From Heterobilharzia americana (taxonomy: Eukaryota > Platyhelminthes > Trematoda > Strigeidida > Schistosomatidae), in the NCBI GenBank assembly GCA_944470555.2, contig OX104134.1, positions 74,456,678-74,520,677 on the forward strand: 64,000 nucleotides of DNA, written 5' to 3'. Below are positions 46,811-57,300 of this stretch, piece by piece. Within the stretch, counting starts at the first letter, position 1, and the number at the start of each line of letters is the position of its first letter. The notes under the pieces are model-generated. The model was not told the origin of the DNA, ran no database searches, and saw only the letters and a list, made by a program, of their open reading frames with translations. The position numbers and the translations under genes were made by a program.

Positions 46811-49800
46811 GTAAGTTAATTATGATCAATGCATTCACTAACAGTTACTAATTACTGTACTATGCGAATGCTTAGTTTTGATCTGAAGAGATAGGACGAG
46901 AGAGAGACTATTTTATCATATATTTAATAATTGTAGGTACATTATGATAACTTGCGCTCTATTCACTATAATTGCAAGCATGATTTTGGCATATATTTAA
47001 CTAATTATAAGCATGATTGTCAACATTTCAGTAATAAAGCCAAGTGATTATGATACGTTGGTATTAGCCCAGTTAATCTAACAGTCCATAACCACTAAAA
47101 TATATTTGAATCCAAAACAGTAAATTAGAAGCTGAGCAATGACCAGAATGTAGCTCCATACTAAGTTCGTTTATTAGATATACCACATATTGTTACACTA
47201 TTGTTTATTCAGTAACCTTACGGACACTATTAACGCAACATGTTTTCGAATGTATGCTTTCCTACTATTATATTCTACTCTTCATATACCCACTCATCAT
47301 CAATTTCAAAAACTGATGGCAATCTCGACTGCCATTCGTTCCATACATTAGTTGTTATCCTTAAATTTCTATGCTATAGGACCTCTGCAATTAAGTGACT
47401 GACATCACACTTATTGAAGGGGAGTTCGGAAGCATTATTTTCAGTACTGAGGGATAAAATAACCTACACTACGCATTTTATTTTCTGTTCTCAGCTGACT
47501 GGCCGACATTCTTGGAGCATTACCTTCGATGTTCTTTATTTGCCATAGTCGTTAGTTAGTCAGTGGTTACTGCCGATTACTAGTTTCGGTCGAATGAATT
47601 AGATAGGCCGACAACAAAGAGGACCTTCATTAGACAGACTGTGTGGTAATTAGAATTTCCGATTTTATGATATCTACTTCAATTTAGAGACTGGATAACC
47701 TACTGACTTCTGTGATCTCAGATAGATGGTCATAAGGCTACAGATACATTTTTATGGTCATAGAAACGACATTTTTCTAAATTAGTTTCCATCTAAAGGA
47801 ATAAAAATATTTTAGTAAGTAAAACTCACTTTTAATGTAGCTGTATCCTTAGAATTAAAAATTCGCCAGACCGTAACACTCTGTTGGACGTTTTTATATT
47901 TTGTTTCTTGAGACAAAGCAGTAACTGAAATAAGATTAGTGCATGCATGCATTTTTTGCTTCCAGTGATGCGTGACATGCACCATAGAATGAAAACTTAT
48001 GAGTTAATTCTATCATGAGATCCAAATGCAAGTGAAATTTGTTGATGTCTAACACTGGACTAAGAAAACCCATACCGTCGACATCAGAAGACTGCTGAAA
48101 AGAGAGGAGTATGTTATTTTTTAGGCTGACTGTTTCTAATCCCCCCTTCGCATAGAGAAGGCAGCATCAGCTTAGCACTGCTAGTCATCTAAGAGAAACA
48201 CTTTACTGCTGTCACAACCCAGCCAGCAAGAAGTACGACTTTGCCCTCGAACTTATATGATAACCTAGTAATTTATACCTCAGTGGTAACTTCTTTTCGT
48301 CCTACCATTATCCAACTAACGTTTCTGACATAGTAGCACCTCGAGGGAACAAGTGTTCCAGCCAGTGTAGCTCGTTAGATCATCACGTTAAGGTGGCAGA
48401 TTTCGGTCAGGTTTATTGATACAAATAATCACATTAACAAAATTAGCAGTCACAACTTCATTTTTTCCTTTAGTCAATTCCAAGCATTTCGTGTGAATAA
48501 CACTCACCTTTGAGACAAAAAGAATGACGAAAATAGAGTGATGGTGATTTCGTTTTTGAAAAGATGCAAGCTCAAAGATTTACCTTCCTCAGTGTTTGTT
48601 TGATAAAAGTTGAACAGAAATAAATGCAATCAAAATGTCATTAGAATACAACTTTTAACACACTTTGAATGCACACACTTTGTATTTTCTTTCACAAAAC
48701 TCTATGACTGGGTGCAATGATTGGAGATATTTGTTTTGGTAACAGAATGTAACCCACTGAACCTAATTCTTTTTTCATGTTCAAATATAGTTGAGAAGTA
48801 GATTTATAAGTCTAAGGATTGTGAAAGACGTAAACCTGCTTTTATCCTCTGCGTCTTCTCCGTCCCAGCCTTAAGTTTTATGAAACCTAATAATTTGTAA
48901 AACTTTGGTACTCGCTAAAATACCAAGTCAAGAAATTTCAGACACACCAATTTATCTGCATGCTTCCACATTTCTGAATGAGCCTGTGAGACGCAGAAGG
49001 TTTCCAATCACTCCTTTGACAGTGTTCTCTCTTGCACCTGACAGATATTTTCCACAATTTTACTTTTGATATTTACTGTGGCTTGAGCATCAAGTGGTGT
49101 GTAACCAAACTACAAATTTTTCACAAAGTTTTACTACATAGTAGGAGAATGAAACATGTCAGTCATGAAAACATCTTGTCATCAACCGCTCATCCATAAT
49201 CAAGTTACACAACTAAGCATTAACATGAAGTTGTTCTTTTCTAGACGATAGCTTTTCCTTCCCATATAAAGTGAATAATTAAAACATCTCACTTCTAGTA
49301 AATTTATATATAAACGTTTGATAAAATTTTTACTTTACGGAGTAGAATATTGATGGTAGTTACTAAGCGATATTCAGCGGCAAATTAAACTATATTTTGT
49401 GCCTATCTAATACCTCATGTGGCCTTTACTAATTCAAGTGAAACTTAAACTAAACCCATCTGTAAGAAAACAAATTCAAACAAAGGATTTGTCCATAATC
49501 GAGGATTTTCAAATGTTTATGTAGCAAGAGATGACGTACGTGGGCCGGAAGAGAAATAGAATTACAGACGTTACCACTGTTGTTCCATTTATTTGCACCG
49601 GTGACACTCTAGAAGAAGAACAAAGGTATTCCAAAGAAATGTCAAAAACGGCTTTTGAAGACGACACACAGTCAAAATCGTTAAAATTGAACTTCAAAAG
49701 AATCGCCTTAATTCTATTTTCTAAACGAAACTGTAAGTGTAGCTAGACTTTTAGGTGATCCTGCTACTGATATTTTGAAGAGAAGAATCGTTTAGAACAA

Positions 49801-52800
49801 CGTTCTTAATAATGAGGGTCAGAGGAGTATTTTCTAGGGGCCTATGTTAACACTTTTGGTCCAAATTCTATCTGATGGGATTAACGAATCCTACTCTGAG
49901 TGGTTACATGACAGGGTGGTAGATGCATCAAAGTTTTTTCAGTCGAATATCTCGTTGTTACAGTCAGTCAACCTCAGAAACACTCACTTCAAAGTTACCT
50001 ACAGTGAAAAACAATTCTGCATGGTTGAAAGTGTTCATCACATTATTTTGCTTAAACTATAGCTACCAAACAAAGAATCCAGAACTATAAAATCTAACAA
50101 CTTTCCCCTTCAGCAATTTGTGCCTGGTTAAAACTAAAGTTAAGCATGAGTGACATTCATCAAATAGCGAGCGCCAATATCAACTTTGCTGATGGATACA
50201 GGTAGGTAACACTGTTAATCGTAAGACAAAACTGACAGAATACTTCTCACCATGAAGTGCTCAAAATGGAAAGAGATAAAAGAACTAACAGAACTAGGTA
50301 AGGATTGACAACCATAAGCAAAGATAATACTTGGCTACACTTTCAATCAGTCACGTCTGTTAATTCACAAACAGATGTCTGAGAAATTAGGAACAACATT
50401 TTAATTAGGTGTGGAGACGGTCTGCACTTAAACCTCAGCTAAATAAATATTCAGCTATAGACTGAACAGAACATTAGGTTCTGCTGTAAATATCTTTTGA
50501 AATACAGGATTCTGTGATAACCTAGACAGGACATTGGGCTCTTTTGAATTGATTCTTAGAAGTACTAACCTGAAACATATCAGATATGCTATCTCATCTA
50601 TGGGAGTCACAGACAGTCTTATCAGACTTGCTTTGACTGTTGATTACTTCATTTTCTAGGAAAGGGATGGAGTTATTATTCAAATATTCATGGAGGAATT
50701 AGTTCATCCAGTTGCCATTTCCAAAATTTCCTTATAGTCATTTGAGGTATCAAGATAGCTCTGTAGCAATCGACTTAAGATTGTTGGAGAACTTGCGAGC
50801 CTTTACAAGACAGCACTGATCCTGTCTTCACTTTACGGCTGGTTTCAAAACATGTGTGTGCTTTAGTCATATGCCTTAAGTGAAAAAGAAACTACACTTC
50901 GTCAAATAAGGGGTTGGATGACACTATCTCACTTCAAATTAGTGTTGGTCAAATAAATTTTACCTGTTGAAAATCAATAATTATTGTAAAAGTTAACAAT
51001 CATCATTTTAAGCCACACTGGCTTCCAACTAGGATACTCACCTTAAATGCTAATACTGATTCGAATGACTGTCTTAACAGTCAGTTTCTTGGAAAATAAT
51101 ATCCTTTCCGGATAGTTTATGATCTACAAAGAGGACTCAGTCAAACTTGCTTTTTGAAATAATAGTATTTACATTGAACAAGGTTAAGTGAAATTACAAG
51201 GGCACGATCTTAGAATAGTTTTCGCACACATGTTACACCTCTTGAACGTATTGAGATATTTTTGAGCTGAGGCATACTAAGTGAGTTACCTAAATGAAGT
51301 GGGGGTAGTGTATATTCTCTGTTAATCTAGTGGTCATATACCATCAAAAATACGCTCGGGCTTTCGTGATACCTTTCTATGAAATTAAGTGTTCCAGTGT
51401 ACTGTGTGTTTAACACCTTATGTAAGAGCTAACATCTCATCAGCAGTAAACTTTTCATACCTCAGAAAATATTACCTACCTAACACTGAAATATGAGGTT
51501 TTTTAGATTGGTATTTTCGGTGTTCTGATTCTGTTGATAAATAAATGTCGCAGAATCTAAAATCACACGGTATATTCAATATTGTGTTATTTGTAGGTCA
51601 CTTATACTCGTTAGTGTCCCCTCATCATGCATCTTTTAAAATGATAAATGTAAGTAATTTCATGAAGCAACAGCTGAGTGGTTGAAGTTGACTTCATCTG
51701 AACGTTTTTTGCTGGTAAGTAGTTTTTCACCCTATGAATTCCTACTTTACAGACTCATCTGATATCCATACAAATGAAAAAACAAACTACCAGATTCAAT
51801 ATTTTATATTTGTGTTTTCCATTGTATTGACTGAGAAATAAAAAATAATAACGACTAGTGTTCACCCAATGCCAAAAATTTTTCAAATCATCAAATCCCT
51901 ACCGAGTTTGAATGCCTGTACACTGATAGATCCTTCATTTTTCCAAGACTTAGTGACCACGTTTTTAGAACCAATAAACTTTCATAATGTAACATCCACT
52001 ACACCTTATTCATCTTTGTGTCATCATTTGTCGCTCTGAATCACATGCACGAAAATGTGGTATATTCTGCTGACTATAGACGGATTACAGAATTCTCGAA
52101 TTACGCAATTAGTGACTTCAGCAAATTCATCACATGTAGCATTTGTTCCTCAACATATTTCACTCTCAGACTTTTCTTTTTGTTTGTTCATCCCACATAC
52201 TATATGCACTGCAGAAATAATGAGCCAGTCATTGTTATTTGTTCTTCCTAATATACAACATTAGTGTAAACATCGCTTGCATTATCATGCAAACACCAAG
52301 TAACTACTTCCTTTATGCAAAAATGGTTTGCAGCATCTAAATAGCACCTTGTATTCAGCCAGAGATTCGGCCTTTAATTTCCAAGAATATTCACTTTGAA
52401 GTTGTAGCAAAATTCTGTTGAAAGTATTCTTCTGTCCACTTGTTTTTATGCTTAACAAACTGCCTTAGATTTATTCGTATTATCCTAGTAAATACATAGT
52501 TTTCATGGAAAGTTTCCAATTTGATTTTTGTTCAAGTCACTAATCTAACTGATTTATTCTTCTTCCTTTGTTTTGATAGGACGGTAAGTCTGATAGTTTT
52601 CTCCCCTATCAAGACGCCCTCCTCGCTTTTCTGCAGCATTACGAAGACAATACATACACAGAAAATAGTTTACGCGACTGTTTAGCGGAAAATAACTCTC
52701 AGCCTGTGAGTACTGAAGCATTAGTTCAAACAAGCTGTACCTTTAAACTGGACTGGTCATATAAATGTAATCGTAAAAATATGTTCGGATTCGACAGTGC

Positions 52801-53152
52801 ATCTCCTTGTTTTATACTAAAGATCAACCGTCTTTATGGTTGGCTACCTCAAATAAAGTCATATGAGAAAGGCATTAAAATATGCTGTAAAGGTGCTAAC
52901 CAAAATGATGATATACTCTTAGGCACGATGTGTCTATACGATGCATACATACATACAGAAGAAGGGTGTGGACGACAGTGTGCCTTTATTCCGCATCAGT
53001 ACTTTCCGTACTTAAACCAGGAATCGTATCGATCTCCACTCATTTTTCTACAACTGATTAACCCAAGGAGGAATGTTTTAATGCAGATACGGTGTGAAAC
53101 AGTAAATCTTCCTAACTTAATGAGTGTGAATTTTGCATTGTTGATCGATTAA
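46505..53152 (+). CDS. ATP1B: Na+/K+-ATPase beta subunit (two exons)
   Basis: Exons 46505-46810 and 52580-53152 join in phase 0 (AGA|GTAAGT ... TTTTGATAG|GAC) to give a complete 292-residue protein, the usual length for a P-type ATPase beta subunit. It escorts the catalytic alpha subunit to the plasma membrane and stabilises K+ binding. The first ~36 residues are cytosolic and basic, ~37-63 form the single membrane span (type II, no cleaved signal), and the rest is extracellular. Family marks are C155-TFKLDW--(K)C165, matching the C-FKLEW---C loop; 'HQYFPYLNQESY'; and the C-terminal 'LIFLQLINP' plus 'IRCE' (C274). One extracellular N-glycosylation site is visible (N140-N-S). Ten ectodomain cysteines exceed the usual six. 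The 5.8-kb intron is otherwise non-coding. AATAAA follows at 53170. Confidence 0.92.
46811..52579 (+). other. ATP1B: Intron 1 of the Na+/K+-ATPase beta gene
   Basis: GTAAGT to TTTTGATAG, about 5.8 kb. It is mostly AT-rich. A GC-richer stretch at 48060-48420 looks repeat-derived (listed separately). The frames at 49531-49746, 49844-50062 and 52018-52264 lack recognised motifs. No extra exon is required, because the encoded residues on either side are contiguous in the family. Confidence 0.8.
48060..48420. repeat. GC-richer stretch, probable LINE-derived repeat
   Basis: The segment ('CCCCCCTTCGCATAGAGAAGGCAGCATCAGC', split here as CCCCCCTTCGCATAGAG and AAGGCAGCATCAGC; later 'GTAGCACCTCGAGGGAACAAG') is clearly richer in GC than the intron around it and reads like a transposon 5' region I associate with schistosome LINEs. 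No second copy lies in this window, so the call rests on composition and memory. Confidence 0.35.
52580..53152 (+). other. ATP1B: Exon 2 of the Na+/K+-ATPase beta gene
   Basis: Encodes residues 103-292 and the TAA stop: the whole ectodomain beyond the juxtamembrane region, with 10 cysteines (136, 155, 165, 179, 204, 205, 220, 232, 236, 274). The acceptor is TTTTTGTTCAAG-distant but has a good pyrimidine run (TTCTTCCTTTGTTTTGATAG). Confidence 0.9.
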
Positions 53153-53169
53153 AATGTTTTGCGAACAGA

Positions 53170-53175
53170 AATAAA
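53170..53175 (+). terminator. Polyadenylation signal AATAAA
   Basis: Canonical hexamer 18 bases past the TAA of the Na+/K+-ATPase beta gene. A reverse-strand AATAAA (TTTATT at about 53179) lies a few bases on, which could also serve the converging minus-strand gene, but it is ~900 bp past that gene's stop. Confidence 0.6.
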
Positions 53176-54078
53176 CAATTTATTATAACAGTGAATACGG
53201 TCTTTTCAATTTTGTTTGAAAGAATGGTACATTCAAACCACTTCATATCACTATGAAAATTTTAAAAGCTTTTCCCAGTTATCTATATTTAGCTGTCAGT
53301 GAAATTTCACCACAATGTTAATTAATATCTCCTTAGCTTTAGACTTAAACTCAAGTGAAATGTGTATATTCTCCCAATTGGTGTACTGAACCTAAGGTTA
53401 TACAGATGTTGTATGGGAGTTCATATTGATATTCTTAAGTCATTTATAGGAATAACTTATCTGTCCAATAAGCTTATATGACAATAGGTAGGAACATACA
53501 TTGAAGTCAATTCCAATTTCAGGTCTGACCGAATAATCCAGCTGTCATTTTTCTAAGTTTACTTGGGAACTTCATCCTTTCTTGATACACTTATGTAGGC
53601 AACTCGTTAGCCTACCGGTTTTCTGCTCCGATCAAAATAGAGGGTTGGTTAAGAAATAATTGTATGAGTCGCTGTCTAGAACTTAGATTATCACACGTGA
53701 CTAGATTTAGCTGCATATCTTCGTCGCCTGACATTATGTAGCAATTTAAGTAGTTAAAGTGATCGTAGCCAATTCATAAGAAAGTTTTGAAGTTCTGCTT
53801 GCGAGTTCAGGTTACCTAAAATTAACCAATCAATACAAAGCCAACTATAAGTGATCATCAAAGCTTATACTTAATTTAATGTCATGCGCAGCTTAGCCAA
53901 GAAGTTCACACAAATCAGTGTCGAAATAAAAGATGCCATCTACAAATTAAAACATCTATTGTTTAATACAGTGACGAGATATACTTTAGTTACATAATTA
54001 TGGGTGGACAGCATTACAGTATACAGTGTAAACTGGATAACTTCACCACCTCACCCCTCAAATGGTGTGTAAATCTGC
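53176..54078. other. Tail-to-tail intergenic stretch
   Basis: About 0.9 kb between the stops of two converging genes. AT-rich, and no coding or transposon signal was recognised. Confidence 0.6.
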
Positions 54079-54324
54079 TTAGATTGCAACTAAATCATAA
54101 CAGTCAAGTTCAGTTCGTTGAGCATCAATGAATAAATTAATTTCAGTAATTCTATTCTTATGACGTTCAAGTACTTCCTGTTGGTAGATAGTTTGAACTA
54201 ATTTATCACACCATTCATTAGCACGTCGTATTAAACTTTCTTCACATTCATCCATTCTTAAGGACTGGTTATCTTTTGATCGAACTAGACTATTAATCAT
54301 TGTATCTCTGTCTGTAAATAAAAC
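54079..54324 (-). other. CCDC180: Last exon of the CCDC180-like gene
   Basis: The acceptor is a long pyrimidine tract ending TAATAATAAAAG at 54325; the first codon is GTT (54324-54322), in phase with the preceding exon's phase-0 end. An acceptor closer to the first ATG (TTTACAG at 54312) would be out of phase and is rejected. It encodes 81 residues and TAA. Confidence 0.75.
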
Positions 54325-57300
54325 CTTTTATTATTAAAAAAGGAAAAGGAAAAAGGGAAGTGAATGAAGCTTCTAAAAATGGCAATCGAGAGATTCAACA
54401 AAATGTACGTTAATTTCACTAAAGGACAAACGATTTTCCGATCATTTTGACACTGGAAACCAAGATATACCTTCTGAGAGAAGTCATTAAATTTCTTGCC
54501 CCGGGATTCGCTATATTTCTCTACTTATTGAAGTTGATGTGCCTCAGTTTGTTCTTTTCTCTTCCCTTAACTTTGTCCATGACATGCCTCCCTAAACTAA
54601 AAATAGTTTTGGTAAGTATGCGAATGACCTAGCTGTATCCATTCGAGTCACCTCCTCTTCAGACTATTCCTATTTTGAAAGGTTCTTGACCAAAACTGGT
54701 CATCGATCTTCCTTGAATAACCTCACACTCAATTCCTCGAAATACAAGGTGGTTAATTTCAGCTTTAGACCTGAACAAGACCTATGTGAACTGCTTCGCT
54801 ACCACCACCCTTGTCTTATAAGTGACTAGTGTAGAGAATGTATTAAGCGTTATCCATCGGATAACTCAGCCTCTACTCTTAGATTCTATTAGTTCCTATC
54901 CTTATCCTATACTTACTTATTGGCCCCTTATTTTGTCCTGAGCTCCGGAAAAAAGACTACGCTCTGTTGTGTAGAATTTTAAAGGTTGTTAGTAGAGTAC
55001 GTTGTACACTAGTAACCGTGCTAATAAATGCGCTTTTGGATAAACACTTGGACTCTTGTAGACTACAGGCTACAAACATTTTGTCTGGTGACAAGCATTC
55101 TCTACCTCCGTACCTCTCTGTATGTTTGTTATCAGGGGAAACAAGAAGCATGCACAATACATGCAACGTTCAATTATGCCTAATTTAGCTTGTGTATTAT
55201 GTAGAGAAAATCATCGAAGACAAAGTATTATCACTCGGCTTTGTAACAGTGAGCACATCATAGACCTGGGGGCATAAAGTAACTCAACAATACGATTATT
55301 ATTTATTTATTTGTCCTTTGGGTTCCTAATGGAACATAGGGCTTCAGTAGCACGTCTCCAATGCGCTCTGTTCTCTGAAATCTTTTAAACCTGGCTCGAT
55401 GACAGCCAGGCGAGGTTCAACAATACGATGGTTACAGATTATATATTGTTAATCATTGTCATTGTTTATATATTTGAAAAAGATTGTACTTTGAGTAAAT
55501 TACTGCAGTACTACATATTGAAAATTCTGTACCGTAAATAAAATCATTGTTTTGGATTAACACAAACCTATAAATAATGATATTCGTAAGATTATTTTCG
55601 AGAGTGAAACTAGATCTGATTGCTTTTGAGTGTATTCCACGGATTCCTGCTTCATTGAGGATCTGCAGAAAGGATACCGCCCATCTTTAAAGTCGCTCAA
55701 CTGTTATATTTGTTCATGCAATATTTCTACAATTTACTGTCTCAACTTATCCCCGGGTGGAATATATGTCATTTAAATGTCACAATTCTTTTGACAGTAA
55801 GTAGTACTGGTGTGTTACTAATTCAGGAAAATTTAACTCCCATCCAACCTATACTATAATTTGGTAATTGTTTATCAGCGCTCTTGATCGCAAAAAATAC
55901 TGGAGGTTCCTTCCGCCCGTTATGAAATTCGGTCACATCATCCATCAACTACCAGTATTCCTTTAACTTACAGCAAAATCCAGCGAATTCTAGCCAACCA
56001 CTTATAAAAATCATACAATTTTGTGAAGGTATGCAAATCAGCATTTGATACTTCACTTCTTGCGAACACACTTTCTGAATATTGACAGTTCAAGTTCATA
56101 TAAATACTCGATATGTATAGATAACTGAGTATATAGTATTGTACTTAAGAAGAGACTTTTATTTGACTTTGAAGAAAAAATGCATTTACTTAAATTCTCA
56201 GTTGTTAGGTGCTACCATAGGGATTCTCTTGAAATAATTGATCTAGGTAATTAAGGGCCCAAGAAGAAGTGACAAAATGCAAATCGAGATGATATTGTGT
56301 ATAACTATGAAATGTAACTGAAATACGGCAACTAAACCAGGACTTTTCAGATCGTCAGACGGCCTCATTACAGCCTTGTCAAACAAAGCGCCACTGACAA
56401 AAGTGTATACCTTTCCAACAAGAAAAAGATTTTGGGATTCATTTGAGCAGATTCAATCAATCCGCTTTCTCCAGTTGTATGTATTCTCACCATTTGTCCT
56501 ATGGTTCATCTACAGTAATGAACCTTGATTTCTTCCTTTGTCTATTGCAACTAGATTCAAACAAAGATTCTCATCCATAAACAAATGTCTTAAAGGCAAA
56601 AAACTAATAACAGAATCTTACCTGATCTGTTTTCGTCAATTCACCTTTACCCAATCGCTCAGCAAAAGGCAGTGTTGCCTCTGTTAAATATTCATGAAAA
56701 CCATTAGCCGCTTCACGACACTTGCTTATGTAATGCTACAGGACAACATAAGAGATTTAAATTACATGTAATTGAAAATAATCAGCGATTTCAGAAACAG
56801 TCTCATTGAAATCAGTTGTCTACGTTTGTCTTGATGCTGATACAGTGATATTAATAACTCAATCACTGAACAATGGCAAATATTATAAGACATCCAAGGT
56901 TTCAAAGTTTTAGTGATCAGTTAGATAAATATTTTATCCTTACACTTCGTTAAATTCTGTCACGAATCGAAAATTTAAGGATATATAAAAGTATACAGTC
57001 ACTCAAACCACAACAAGTAGGATTAGTGGATACACTCAGATACAACAGTTCTTCAAACTCATCCACTCATAACCAACCTCTGTATACAGCGGTAAAATAG
57101 AGAAGGAAACCTTGATCATTCTATGAAGCCCCGACTTAACATACAAATTGGGAGATAAAAGCTTCGTCGAACAAACATAATCTGACAATCTTTTTATCAT
57201 CTACCTCGATCTATCATAAACTTCATGTATATAGGTCACATTGTTGCATTTTGACCAGAACTCCTAGTAGCACAATTAAACAGTAAATCAGCGAAACTTT

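Noticed and set aside
53170..53190. Shared bidirectional polyadenylation site for the two converging genes
   Set aside because: An AATAAA on each strand lies close together, but the minus-strand one is about 900 bp beyond that gene's stop; without transcripts this is only a possibility.
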